A DNA stretch of 64,000 nt, from the NCBI GenBank assembly GCA_947491945.1, contig CANLLN010000007.1, forward strand, positions 122,746 to 186,745, read 5' to 3'. Source of the DNA: an uncultured Carboxylicivirga sp. GTDB lineage: Bacteria; Bacteroidota; Bacteroidia; Bacteroidales; Marinilabiliaceae. Position numbers and translations under genes: made by a program. Below the pieces are notes generated by a model. It searched no databases. It was not told the origin of the DNA and saw only the letters and a program-made list of their open reading frames with translations. Shown piece by piece: positions 9,518-18,041 of the stretch. Every line of letters starts with the position of its first letter. The stretch's first letter is position 1.

Positions 9518-10543
9518 ATGAAATTTACAGCCGGTCAGATTGCCGAATTACTCAAGGGTAAAGTAGAAGGAAATGAAGATGCTATTGTAAGGAATGTATC
9601 GAAAATAGAAGAGGGTAAGCCAGAGACGCTTACCTTTTTAGCCAATCCTAAATACCATCAGTACCTATATACAACGAAAGCCGATGTGGTTATCGTAAAT
9701 GACTCTTTTGAAGCCGAAGGTGAAGTGAAAGCCACCCTTATACGTGTGCCCAATGCCTATGAGGCCTTGGCGCAGTTGTTGGAAATGTACGAGCAGAGTC
9801 AGCCGCAGAAAACCGGTATCGAACAACCATCTTTTGTACATGAGTCAGCTCGTTTGGGCGATTTTGTTTATGTGGGCGCCTTTGCCTACATAGGCGAGAA
9901 TGTACAATTGGGTGACAATGTAAAGATATATCCGCATGCCTATATTGGCGATAATGTAAAGATCGCCGAGGGTACTACGGTGTATGCCGGAGTTAAAATT
10001 TATAAGAATTGTGTGATTGGTAAGGCCTGTACCGTGCATGCCGGCGCAGTTATTGGTAGCGATGGTTTTGGCTTTGCCCCCAACGCAAACAACGAATACA
10101 AAAAAGTGGCACAGATTGGTAATGTGGTGCTGCACGATCATGTTGAGATTGGCGCCAATACCACCATTGACCGTGCTACCATGGGATCTACTGTTGTGCA
10201 CAAAGGTGTGAAGCTGGATAATCTGATTCAGATAGCGCATAATGTGGAGGTAGGAGAAAATACGGTGGTAGCTGCTCAGTCGGGGGTTGCCGGATCGACC
10301 AAGATAGGACGCGACTGTATGTTTGGCGGACAGGTAGGTATTGCCGGTCATCTTACTGTGGCCAATGGCACAAAGGCCGGTGCTCAAACCGGTATTAATA
10401 AGTCGATTAAGAAGGAGAATTCTGTGCAGTTTGGCTCGCCAACCATGGATATGGGCGATTTCAATCGTTCGTTTGTGGTGTTTAGGCGCCTGCCACAGCT
10501 AAAGGCACAGTTAGAGGAATTGAAAAAGAAAATAGAGGAGTAA
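9518..10543 (+). CDS. lpxD: UDP-3-O-(3-hydroxyacyl)glucosamine N-acyltransferase
   Basis: A 341-residue LpxD. The N-terminal UDP-binding domain (about 1-100, [19 protein letters not shown]) is followed by a long left-handed beta-helix of hexapeptide repeats (about 105-315). The catalytic histidine lies in [13 protein letters not shown] near residue 238. A C-terminal helix ends the protein. It adds the N-linked hydroxyacyl chain in the third step of lipid A synthesis. It precedes lpxC/fabZ by 40 bp on the same strand, so the two are probably co-transcribed. Confidence 0.97.
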   Translation: MKFTAGQIAELLKGKVEGNEDAIVRNVSKIEEGKPETLTFLANPKYHQYLYTTKADVVIVNDSFEAEGEVKATLIRVPNAYEALAQLLEMYEQSQPQKTGIEQPSFVHESARLGDFVYVGAFAYIGENVQLGDNVKIYPHAYIGDNVKIAEGTTVYAGVKIYKNCVIGKACTVHAGAVIGSDGFGFAPNANNEYKKVAQIGNVVLHDHVEIGANTTIDRATMGSTVVHKGVKLDNLIQIAHNVEVGENTVVAAQSGVAGSTKIGRDCMFGGQVGIAGHLTVANGTKAGAQTGINKSIKKENSVQFGSPTMDMGDFNRSFVVFRRLPQLKAQLEELKKKIEE

Positions 10544-10583
10544 TCGCTCATAATACATTTTCGTAAGATCGAAGTGATAAGCT

Positions 10584-11981
10584 ATGACTGAAAGACAAAG
10601 AACTATAAAAGAGCCCGTGACGCTTAATGGAACCGGGCTTCATACTGGTGTTAAAGTGAATTTCACCTTGTTGCCGGCGCCTGTTAACCACGGCTATAAG
10701 TTTAAACGGATTGACTTGGAGGGGCAACCTGTTATTGAGGCGCTGGCCGATAATGTGGCTTTTACGCAAAGAGGTACCGTGTTGCAAAAAGGTGATGCTA
10801 AGGTAAGTACCATTGAGCACTGCCTGGCTGCACTTACTGCCCTTAAAATTGATAACTGTCTGATTGAAGTGGATGGACCTGAGGCTCCCATACTGGATGG
10901 CAGTGCTAAGTTTTTTGTGGAAGCCATTAAGAAAGCAGGCATCGAAGAGCAGGATGCTGAGCGTTGCTTCTTTGAGGTGAAGGAGAAGATGGTGTTTGAA
11001 GATGAAGAGCGTGGAATTAAGATTGTAGCTTTGCCCGACGATGAGTTTAGTCTGGATGTGAAGATTTCTTTCGATCAATCGCTGCTTTTGTCTAACCAGT
11101 ACGCCACCCTGGATAAGCTTGATGACTTTGAAAAGGAAGTGGCGGCTTGTCGCACCTTTGTATTCTTGCACGAGTTGGAGCCGTTGTTAAAAAATAATTT
11201 GATTAAGGGCGGCGATCTAGATAATGCCATTATTATCATTGATAAAGAAATAAGCCAGGAAGAGCTGGATAAGTTGGCTGATTTGTTTAAACAGCCACGC
11301 GTAGAGGTACAGCCTACAGGCATCCTTAATAATGTTGACCTGGTGTATACCAACGAGCCTGCGCGGCATAAATTGTTGGATGTGATTGGTGACCTAGCCT
11401 TGTGCGGTATGCCTATTAAGGGGCGTATCATTGCTACCCGGCCCGGGCACATGGCCAATGTAGAGTTTGCCAAGTTGCTTCGTAAAGAGATTAAGAAGAG
11501 GGCGCTAAAGCCGAATGTGCCCAGTTATGATCCTACCAAGGCACCAGTGTATGATATCAATGATATAAAGAAAATGTTGCCGCACCGTCCTCCGTTCTTG
11601 CTAATTGATAAGATTATCGATCTGAAGGAGAAATCGATTGTGGGAGTGAAGAATGTTACCATGAATGAGCCATTCTTCGTGGGGCATTTCCCCGACGAAC
11701 CGGTAATGCCTGCTGTGTTGCAGATTGAAGCCATGGCCCAGGCTGGTGGTATTTTTATTCTCAGCCAGCTCGATGAACCATCGGCCTACAGTACTTACTT
11801 CCTCAAAATTGATAATGTGAAGTTACGCAGGAAGGTGGTGCCAGGCGATACCATTATTTTTAAGTTGGAGTTGATATCGGAATTCCGACGGGGTATGGCC
11901 AATATGAAAGGGACAGCTTTCGTGGGCGATCAGGTAGTGTCGGAAGGTGAGTATATGGCACAAGTAGTAAAGAATAAGTAA
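10584..11981 (+). CDS. lpxC/fabZ: Bifunctional LpxC deacetylase / FabZ dehydratase
   Basis: A fused 465-residue protein. Residues 1 to about 310 are LpxC, the zinc-dependent UDP-3-O-acyl-GlcNAc deacetylase: STIEHCLAAL near residue 75, LDGSAKFF, and the zinc/catalytic region RHKLLDVIGDLAL near residue 257. Residues about 318-465 are FabZ, the 3-hydroxyacyl-ACP dehydratase: LPHRPPFLLID and FFVGHFPDEPVMP with the catalytic His and Glu. The fusion joins the committed step of lipid A synthesis to fatty-acid elongation in one chain, which is the standard form in Bacteroidota. It sits between lpxD and lpxA. Confidence 0.97.
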   Translation: MTERQRTIKEPVTLNGTGLHTGVKVNFTLLPAPVNHGYKFKRIDLEGQPVIEALADNVAFTQRGTVLQKGDAKVSTIEHCLAALTALKIDNCLIEVDGPEAPILDGSAKFFVEAIKKAGIEEQDAERCFFEVKEKMVFEDEERGIKIVALPDDEFSLDVKISFDQSLLLSNQYATLDKLDDFEKEVAACRTFVFLHELEPLLKNNLIKGGDLDNAIIIIDKEISQEELDKLADLFKQPRVEVQPTGILNNVDLVYTNEPARHKLLDVIGDLALCGMPIKGRIIATRPGHMANVEFAKLLRKEIKKRALKPNVPSYDPTKAPVYDINDIKKMLPHRPPFLLIDKIIDLKEKSIVGVKNVTMNEPFFVGHFPDEPVMPAVLQIEAMAQAGGIFILSQLDEPSAYSTYFLKIDNVKLRRKVVPGDTIIFKLELISEFRRGMANMKGTAFVGDQVVSEGEYMAQVVKNK

Positions 11982-12002
11982 TTTTCCACCCAAAATATCG
12001 CG

Positions 12003-12029
12003 GGTCTGCAAAGGGCAGACCGGCTTTTT
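12003..12029 (+). terminator. Hairpin with T-run between lpxC/fabZ and lpxA
   Basis: The 7-bp stem GGTCTGC/GCAGACC with a 5-nt loop is followed by GGCTTTTTG. It lies 21 bp after the fabZ stop and ends just before lpxA. It could be a weak terminator or attenuator that lowers lpxA expression, or an mRNA processing/stability element. Confidence 0.4.
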
Positions 12030-12047
12030 GAACTAAAACAACAGAAA

Positions 12048-12836
12048 ATGAAACAAGCATTGGCATATATCCACCCGGAGGCAAAGATTGCTCCCAATGT
12101 TGTTATTGAACCTTTTGTTACCATCGACAAAAACGTTGTCATTGAAGAGGGAACCACTATAGCATCCAATGTTACCATCCTTGAAGGGTCAAGAATTGGC
12201 AAGAACTGTAAAATTTTCCCCGGCGCTGTTATTGGCGCTGTACCGCAGGATTTAAAGTTTGCGGGCGAGGAAACAACAGCTGAGATTGGCGACAACACTA
12301 CCATACGCGAGTGTGTTACCGTTAACCGGGGCACCAAAGCAAAGGGCAAAACAGTGGTGGGTAGTAACTGTCTGCTGATGGCCTATACTCATATTGCCCA
12401 CGATGCCATTGTTGGGGATAATGTGATTTTGGCAAATGCTGTGCAGGTGGCCGGCGAAGTGGTTATCGACGATTACGCGATTATTGGCGGTACTTCGGCT
12501 ATTCATCAGTTTGTACATATTGGTGCGCATGTTATGGTGTCTGGTGGAACGCTTATCGGTAAAGATGTACCTCCGTATGTGAAGGCGGGACGTGAGCGTA
12601 TCTCTTATGCCGGTGTTAACTCCATTGGTTTGCGTCGTCGTCAGTATACCAACGATCAGATTCGTGATATCCAGAATATTTACCGTTATCTGTTTCAGAT
12701 GGGTTTGAATAATTCAGAGGCCATTGAACGTATTGAAGCCGAGTTGCCTGCTTCAAAAGAGCGTGACGAAATTATTCTGTTTGTGCGCAATTCGCAGCGT
12801 GGTATCATTAAAGGATATTATCCAGACAAAGCATAG
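12048..12836 (+). CDS. lpxA: Acyl-ACP--UDP-N-acetylglucosamine O-acyltransferase
   Basis: A 262-residue LpxA with hexapeptide repeats forming a beta-helix (about 5-185) and a C-terminal helical domain. The catalytic histidine is in LMAYTHIAHDAIVGDN near residue 122, and NSIGLRRR opens the C-terminal part. It performs the first acylation of UDP-GlcNAc in lipid A synthesis. The order lpxD, lpxC/fabZ, lpxA is the common arrangement in this phylum. A compact GC-rich terminator follows 24 bp after the stop. Confidence 0.97.
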   Translation: MKQALAYIHPEAKIAPNVVIEPFVTIDKNVVIEEGTTIASNVTILEGSRIGKNCKIFPGAVIGAVPQDLKFAGEETTAEIGDNTTIRECVTVNRGTKAKGKTVVGSNCLLMAYTHIAHDAIVGDNVILANAVQVAGEVVIDDYAIIGGTSAIHQFVHIGAHVMVSGGTLIGKDVPPYVKAGRERISYAGVNSIGLRRRQYTNDQIRDIQNIYRYLFQMGLNNSEAIERIEAELPASKERDEIILFVRNSQRGIIKGYYPDKA

Positions 12837-12859
12837 TCTTGAAATAACAGAACAGGGAG

Positions 12860-12882
12860 ACCGGCCGGACGCCGGTTTTTTT
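12860..12882 (+). terminator. Terminator after lpxA
   Basis: The stem ACCGGC/GCCGGT with a 5-nt loop is followed directly by seven T residues. It separates lpxA from the convergent queG. Confidence 0.8.
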
Positions 12883-12887
12883 GTGCC

Positions 12888-13817
12888 TTATTCTAAAAAC
12901 TTAAGGTTGCGTTTGAGGCCTGTGTATTTTGTTCTTTTTACCGCCGACTTACGGAATAGTTCACGGAAGCGATCCTCGCTCATCGTGTGCCAATCTTCTT
13001 TGCTTAACTGTAATAAATCGGGGTGAGGCTGAAGGGCTTCTTCCTTTGTGGGGCGAGCTTTCCAGTTCCAGGGGCAGGCTTCCTGACAGATGTCGCAACC
13101 AAAGGCCCAGTTTTCAAACTGCCCTTTAAAAGCTGGTGGGATATCCTCACGATGTTCAATGGTGAGGTAGGAGATGCATTTGTTGGCATCGAGCCGATAG
13201 GGCGCTGTAAGGGCACCGGTGGGGCAGGTATCAATACAACGTTGGCAGCCGCCACAGGCTTCATTTATGGCGTTACCACTTTTAACTTTTAGGTTAGTAA
13301 TGAGTTCACCAATCAGTACATAGCTGCCAAGCTTTTTGTGAATGAGATGGGTGTTTTTACCGATCCAGCCCAGTCCTGCTTTGACGGCCCAGGCACGATC
13401 CAGCACGGGAGCTGAATCCGTAAAGCAGCGGCCTTCGAGCTCAGGTTCAATGTTGGCTTTGATATAATCGAATAAGATCTGAAGCTTATCCTTTATAACA
13501 AAATGATAGTCTTTGCCATAGGCATAGCGTGCCAGCTTAGGCGCTGTCTCATCCTGCTGAAGTTCTTGTGGTGTGTAGTTGAGCAGGACCGATATTATAC
13601 TGTGAGCTCCTTCCACCAGGGCTGCCGGATTAATTCTTTTTTCAAAGTGATTGGCCATATATTGCATGCCGGCATGCTGCTCTTCATCGAGCCAGCGACG
13701 CAAATGGCGGGCATCATCTTCGAGCGTCTCAATCGGGGCAAAGCCAATATCTGCAAATCCCAGTTCCAGGGCTTTGCTTCTTATGGATTCCTCCTGTAAA
13801 AGGCTGATGAGAGACAT
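12888..13817 (-). CDS. queG: Epoxyqueuosine reductase
   Basis: A 309-residue QueG with the N-terminal cobalamin-binding region, the SAPVLDRAWAVKAGLGWIGKN motif region near residue 142, and two 4Fe-4S motifs: CGGCQRCIDTCPTGAL near residue 190 and CDICQEACPW near residue 240. It lacks the HEAT-repeat C-terminal extension present in some QueG proteins. It reduces epoxyqueuosine to queuosine in tRNA. Its ATG overlaps the stop codon of the upstream membrane-protein gene by one base (TAATG), which indicates coupling. Confidence 0.96.
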   Translation of the reverse strand: MSLISLLQEESIRSKALELGFADIGFAPIETLEDDARHLRRWLDEEQHAGMQYMANHFEKRINPAALVEGAHSIISVLLNYTPQELQQDETAPKLARYAYGKDYHFVIKDKLQILFDYIKANIEPELEGRCFTDSAPVLDRAWAVKAGLGWIGKNTHLIHKKLGSYVLIGELITNLKVKSGNAINEACGGCQRCIDTCPTGALTAPYRLDANKCISYLTIEHREDIPPAFKGQFENWAFGCDICQEACPWNWKARPTKEEALQPHPDLLQLSKEDWHTMSEDRFRELFRKSAVKRTKYTGLKRNLKFLE

Positions 13818-14269
13818 TAGCTTACGGTTATTCCTTGCTTTTTGGCCGTTAGGGCAAGGCGTGTTTTTAGTTCATGTGCCGTGTCCTCATCCAGCATCTG
13901 ATAGTCAAAGGAAAATGGTTCGCCGTTCTTCCTTTTTATTCGAATTGCTGTAATGTTAACTTGCAGCTCTTCAATTGTCGTCCAATCAATGACAATTGCC
14001 TTGGTAAAGATTGATTTTTTTACGGTAATCATTTGCTGGTTAACTATTATGTAGGCCTTGCCCATAAGGTTAAGAGGATTAAGACCGATGCCCATCAGTG
14101 CGTAATAAAGGCCGGCAGCACAAAATAGCGTGAGGTGCAGCGCTGAAAATCGCTCCTGCTGTGTAAAGAAAGCAAGATAAAGGGCGGCACCCGTCATGAT
14201 GACGCCGGCAATGAGCCGCAGGTAGTTGATCGGCTGTTTCTTGATGAGGTTAATGTATAATCCTTCCAT
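13817..14269 (-). CDS. Small membrane protein with C-terminal PH-like domain, function unknown
   Basis: I place the start at the ATG at 14269 (150 residues). The longer frame to 14296 would begin inside the terminator hairpin of the gene upstream. Two hydrophobic segments lie in the first half (LRLIAGVIMTGAALYLAF and LHLTLFCAAGLYYALMGI), followed by about 75 soluble residues with strand pattern (AYIIVNQQMITVKKSIFTK, IDWTTIEELQV, AIRIKRKNGE), resembling the bacterial PH domain of small two-TM proteins. It is coupled to queG by a one-base stop/start overlap. No function is assigned. Confidence 0.75.
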   Translation of the reverse strand: MEGLYINLIKKQPINYLRLIAGVIMTGAALYLAFFTQQERFSALHLTLFCAAGLYYALMGIGLNPLNLMGKAYIIVNQQMITVKKSIFTKAIVIDWTTIEELQVNITAIRIKRKNGEPFSFDYQMLDEDTAHELKTRLALTAKKQGITVS

Positions 14270-14281
14270 GTAATTGCTTAT

Positions 14282-14304
14282 AAAAAAAGCCCTCATAAGA
14301 GAGC
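14282..14304 (-). terminator. Terminator of the suf operon
   Basis: On the minus strand the stem GCTCTC/GAGGGC with a TTAT loop is followed by seven T residues. It lies 17 bp after the stop codon of the SufT-like gene. Confidence 0.75.
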
Positions 14305-14320
14305 CTTGAGGTCTTTTATT

Positions 14321-14659
14321 TTAGAGTAGTCCCAGCTCAAGCAGGGCTTCTTCCGACAGCATGTCTTTGGTCCAGGGCGGATCAAAGGTCAGGTTCAGCT
14401 CTACACTGGTAATCCCATCGATGGCGGCCACTTTTTCATGTACCTCTTCGGGTAGTGATTCGGCAACCGGACAATTCGGTGATGTCAGTGTCATCACAAT
14501 ACGGGCTTTTCCTTCCTCATTCACATCAATCTCGTATATCAAGCCTAAATCGTACACATTGACCGGTATCTCAGGGTCAAAAACCGTTTTGATCGCTTCT
14601 ATAATCTTGCCTTCCAGCTGTAAAAATTCATTTCCCATCTTTCTGTTTTTAAGGCTCAC
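14321..14659 (-). CDS. SufT/MIP18-like (DUF59) iron-sulfur assembly protein
   Basis: This protein of about 105-112 residues is a single DUF59 domain with DPEIPVNVYDLGLIYE near residue 28 and the conserved cysteine motif SPNCPVAESLP near residue 60. MGNEFLQLEG at residue 8 is an equally good start. The family includes SufT and PaaD and helps deliver Fe-S clusters to client proteins. It is the last gene of the suf operon, 84 bp after sufE, and a terminator follows it. The domain call is firm; the exact role in cluster transfer is inferred from context. Confidence 0.88.
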   Translation of the reverse strand: MSLKNRKMGNEFLQLEGKIIEAIKTVFDPEIPVNVYDLGLIYEIDVNEEGKARIVMTLTSPNCPVAESLPEEVHEKVAAIDGITSVELNLTFDPPWTKDMLSEEALLELGLL

Positions 14660-14743
14660 AGCTGTGGCTAATTATCCACTCACTGTGTATAAATGCTTTT
14701 TTAAAAATAGGGTCTGCATCTCATTTGCTCAGACCATGTTGAA

Positions 14744-15166
14744 CTAACCTAACTTTGCTTTAAAAGCAACAGCGTATAAGCGCATTTGTTTCATCATGGC
14801 CAATAGTCCATTGGACCGTGTAGGCGACAGGTGGTCTTTTAGGCCGATGGCCTCTACAAAGTTAAGGTCGGCGTTCAGTATTTCATCCGGTGTGCGGCCC
14901 GACAGAACACGAATCAGCAGGGCGATGATGCCTTTGGTGATAATGGCATCGCTGTCGGCCGAATAGATGATTTTATCTCCGTCCAGCTCGGCGTGTACCC
15001 ATACTTTCGACTGACAGCCCTCAATGAGGTTTTGTTCCAGTCGCCAGTCGTCTTTAAAACCTTCCAAATCGTTGCCTATCTCAATCAGGTAAGCATACTT
15101 ATCCATCCATTCGTCGAAAGCCGAGAATTCCTCGATGATCTCTTCTTGTATTTCGTTTATTGTCAT
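14744..15166 (-). CDS. sufE: Cysteine desulfuration protein SufE
   Basis: A 140-residue SufE. The sulfur-accepting cysteine lies in LIEGCQSKVWVHAEL near residue 50, within the usual fold (EIIEEFSAFDEWMDKYAYLIEIG before it, LLIRVLSGRTPDEIL after it). SufE takes persulfide sulfur from SufS and passes it to SufB. It follows sufS by 50 bp in the operon sufB-C-D-S-E. Confidence 0.96.
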   Translation of the reverse strand: MTINEIQEEIIEEFSAFDEWMDKYAYLIEIGNDLEGFKDDWRLEQNLIEGCQSKVWVHAELDGDKIIYSADSDAIITKGIIALLIRVLSGRTPDEILNADLNFVEAIGLKDHLSPTRSNGLLAMMKQMRLYAVAFKAKLG

Positions 15167-15216
15167 TGTAATGCTGTAATATTAATCAATGCCCAAAATT
15201 GATAATTTATGGCGAA

Positions 15217-16437
15217 TCAACCAAACAACTGTGCAATGCGTTTGGTTCCATCCACCAGTTTGTCAATTTCTTCTTTGGTATTGTAAATGGCAAATGAGGC
15301 ACGTATGGTGCCCGGTATGTTATAAAACTGCATCAGCGGTTGGGCGCAGTGGTGCCCGGTACGCACGGCAATACCCATTTTATCGAGCATGGTACCGATA
15401 TCAAAGGGATGTATCTCGCCGATTAAAAACGAGATAACACTTGTTTTATGTTGCGCCGTACCGAAAAAGCGACAATTGGGAATGGTGGCCAGTCCCTCGG
15501 TGGCATAGTCCAGTAACTCCTGTTCGTAGGCAGCTATTTTGTCAAGGCCAATGTTATTCACGTAGTCAATGGCCGCTCCCAACCCAATAGAGCCGCTAAA
15601 GTCGGGTGTTCCGGCCTCAAATTTAAAGGGCAGTTCATTAAAGGTGGTTCCTTCAAAGGATACAGTATGTATCATCTCGCCACCGCCCTGATAGGGCTCC
15701 ATCTTATCCAGCCACTTCTCTTTGCCATACAGTACCCCAATGCCGGTGGGGCCATACAATTTGTGTCCGCTGAATACGTAAAAATCACAGTCGAGCGCCT
15801 GCACATCAACTGGTGTGTGCTGTACGGCCTGCGCCCCATCCACCAGCACCGGTATGCCATGGTTGTGTGCTGTATCAATGATGTGCTTAATGGGGTTAAT
15901 GGTACCCAGGGCATTGGAAATATGTGCCACTGTAACCAATTTCGTTTTTTCGGTGATCAGCTCATCCAGTTTGTTGAGTATTAGCTCACCTGCTTCGTTA
16001 ATGGGGATGTATTTAACAACTATGCCTTTTCTTTTTTCGAGCAGTTGCCAGGGTACAATATTGGAGTGATGCTCCATTTGTGTTACCAGTATTTCATCAC
16101 CTGCCTTTAAGAAAGTGTCGGAGAATGAGTTGGCGACCAGGTTAATGGCCTCTGTTGTGCCCCGCGTAAAAATGACTTCGTGGGTATGCTGTGCCTTGAT
16201 GAAGTCCTGTACCTTACGACGGGCATCTTCATGTGCCTGGGTGCATACGTTACTTAGGTAATGGACACCCCGATGAATATTACTATTGTATTTTTGATAT
16301 ACGTCTGCCAGCGCATCAATTACCACCTGAGGTTTGTGAGTTGTGGCAGCGTTATCGAGGTAAACCAATGGTTTTCCGTAAATCATCTCACCCAATATGG
16401 GGAAATCACTGCGTATTTTGTCAATATTAATATTCAT
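15217..16437 (-). CDS. sufS: SufS family cysteine desulfurase
   Basis: The start is placed at the ATG at 16437 (406 residues, MNINIDKIRSDFPIL); the longer frame to 16461 begins with GTG and reads into an intergenic palindrome. It is a PLP-dependent class V aminotransferase-fold enzyme with the PLP lysine in FSGHKLYGPTGIGVLYG near residue 228 and the persulfide cysteine in RTGHHCAQPLMQF near residue 363. It removes sulfur from cysteine for Fe-S assembly and works with SufE. It lies third from the end of the suf operon. Confidence 0.97.
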   Translation of the reverse strand: MNINIDKIRSDFPILGEMIYGKPLVYLDNAATTHKPQVVIDALADVYQKYNSNIHRGVHYLSNVCTQAHEDARRKVQDFIKAQHTHEVIFTRGTTEAINLVANSFSDTFLKAGDEILVTQMEHHSNIVPWQLLEKRKGIVVKYIPINEAGELILNKLDELITEKTKLVTVAHISNALGTINPIKHIIDTAHNHGIPVLVDGAQAVQHTPVDVQALDCDFYVFSGHKLYGPTGIGVLYGKEKWLDKMEPYQGGGEMIHTVSFEGTTFNELPFKFEAGTPDFSGSIGLGAAIDYVNNIGLDKIAAYEQELLDYATEGLATIPNCRFFGTAQHKTSVISFLIGEIHPFDIGTMLDKMGIAVRTGHHCAQPLMQFYNIPGTIRASFAIYNTKEEIDKLVDGTKRIAQLFG

Positions 16438-16458
16438 GTTTTGTTTATTTATTCTAAG

Positions 16459-16519
16459 CACAAAGACACGAAGAGCACAAGCGGCGTAAGCTACGCGTTG
16501 TGACCTTGGTGTCTTGGTG
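16459..16519. repeat. Long imperfect inverted repeat between sufD and sufS
   Basis: An outer arm CACAAAGACACGAAG pairs imperfectly with CCTTGGTGTCTTGGTG, and an inner arm CACAAGCGGCGTA with TACGCGTTGTG around an AGC loop. The whole gap between sufD and sufS is nearly filled by this hairpin. It has no T-run, so it is more likely a mobile palindromic (REP-like) element or mRNA-stability hairpin than a terminator. Confidence 0.6.
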
Positions 16520-16557
16520 ATGGATCTCGGGTTTTATGTGTTATTGTGGCTTGTTGG

Positions 16558-17943
16558 CTACAGGCAGCTTGCGCTCACACCTTGCTGACCACAAATCACA
16601 CACGAGTCGCATTTGTCGTATTCGCCCCTAAAGCGTTTTTCAACCAGGCTGCGAATATTTTCTTTAAGGGCTTCTACCCGTATTTTTTCGATCACCTCGT
16701 AGGCAAAGGCATACATTAGCAATATGCGGCTTTCATTTTCATCAATGCCCCGCGATCGCAAGTAAAACATAGCCTCCTCATCAAGCTGACCTACAGTGGC
16801 ACCATGGCTACATTTTACATCATCGGCATATATTTCCAGTTGCGGCTTGCTGTTGATCTTGGCATTATCGGTAAGCAACAGGTTGTTATTGCTTTGGTAG
16901 GCATTGGTTTTTTGTGCATCGGGCCTTACCATAACACGACCTGTAAAAGCTGCCGAAGAGGAGTCGTCCATCACACCCTTAAATAGCTCAAAGCTTTCGC
17001 AATGCGGTTGGGCATGGTCGATGAAAGAGTAGTTATCCACATGCTGGTTTTTGTCGTTAAGATACAAACCGTATACGTGGCTCTCGCAGTATTCGTCATC
17101 CAGTGTTACGCGTATGTTATTGCGCGTAATGCCGGAGTGTAAAGTAAGATTGTTGGTCAGTACGTTGGAGTGTTTTTTCTGATTGACGTACACACTCGCT
17201 ACCTGAGTCGTCAGGTTATGTTGGTTTTGTATATTGTACAGATCGAGTACACTGTTTGTTGCAGCAAACACCTCCGATAGGCTGTTGATAACAAACTTTT
17301 GTGCCGACATGGTATGGTCGCACAGCATTATCTTTGCTTGTGCATTTTCTTCTATCACAATGAGGTTACGTTGGAAAACTAAGCGATCCTGTTCACCAAT
17401 CATGATGTTTACCAATTGAATGGGCTTGTCAACAACTACGCCTTTGGGTACATAAATAAAAGCGCCATCCTGTGCAAAGGCAGTATTCATGGCAGCCATG
17501 GCATCACCATCATTGCTTTGCTCACCGTAGTATTTCTCAAATACCTCAGGATAGTCTGCTGCTTTTTCTCTAATGCTACCCACCACAACGCCTTCCGGTA
17601 GTTTATCGGTGGCATCCTGACTGCTGAACCATCCGTTGATTAAAAATACGTTATGGGTATCCAGGTTAGGAACGCCACAGGTAAACGAATGGTCGTTGTT
17701 CTGAATGGCTGATTCGGATGAAAAAGCAATATCGAAAGTGCCTTTGAAAAAGGGCTGTAGATTAGTGTATTTGTATTCCTCTACCTTGTTCGACGGAATA
17801 CCCTTGACATTGAATAGCTCAAAGGCATCATCGCGCAGCGCATTCATTTTATTGGGTGCACCGGCTTTAAGGAAGGGTAAATTATCCTTATATATCTGGC
17901 TGTATTCATCTTGCAGATTAACAATTCGGCAAGTTTTATTCAT
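16558..17943 (-). CDS. sufD: Fe-S cluster assembly scaffold protein SufD
   Basis: The start is set at the ATG at 17943 (461 residues, MNKTCRIVNL); the in-frame codon two positions upstream is GTG. It is a beta-helix SufBD-family protein with the core signatures NAYQSNNNLLLTDNAKINSKP and ADDVKCSHGATVGQLDEEAMFYLRSRG (split here for reading) in the C-terminal third. SufD pairs with SufB and SufC to form the SufBC2D scaffold. The C-terminus ends in a cysteine-rich tail, CDSCVICGQQGVSASC, which is longer than the short CxxC-type tail I know from related proteins. Confidence 0.95.
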   Translation of the reverse strand: MNKTCRIVNLQDEYSQIYKDNLPFLKAGAPNKMNALRDDAFELFNVKGIPSNKVEEYKYTNLQPFFKGTFDIAFSSESAIQNNDHSFTCGVPNLDTHNVFLINGWFSSQDATDKLPEGVVVGSIREKAADYPEVFEKYYGEQSNDGDAMAAMNTAFAQDGAFIYVPKGVVVDKPIQLVNIMIGEQDRLVFQRNLIVIEENAQAKIMLCDHTMSAQKFVINSLSEVFAATNSVLDLYNIQNQHNLTTQVASVYVNQKKHSNVLTNNLTLHSGITRNNIRVTLDDEYCESHVYGLYLNDKNQHVDNYSFIDHAQPHCESFELFKGVMDDSSSAAFTGRVMVRPDAQKTNAYQSNNNLLLTDNAKINSKPQLEIYADDVKCSHGATVGQLDEEAMFYLRSRGIDENESRILLMYAFAYEVIEKIRVEALKENIRSLVEKRFRGEYDKCDSCVICGQQGVSASCL

Positions 17944-18041
17944 AGTCACAAAATTTAGTATTGAGTATTAAGTACAAAGTATTGGGCTTATGGGCAAGAA
18001 TAGTCAGCATGGCTCACTGCTCTGCACTCACTACTAAAATA

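Noticed and set aside
9845..10387. A 180-codon frame on the - strand inside lpxD
   Set aside because: It is opposite the hexapeptide-repeat coding region of a well-supported gene, with no recognisable protein or start signal.
13817..14296. Longer start for the small membrane protein (ATG at 14296)
   Set aside because: The first nine codons would fall within the terminator hairpin and poly-T of the preceding gene; the ATG at 14269 gives a normal N-terminus.
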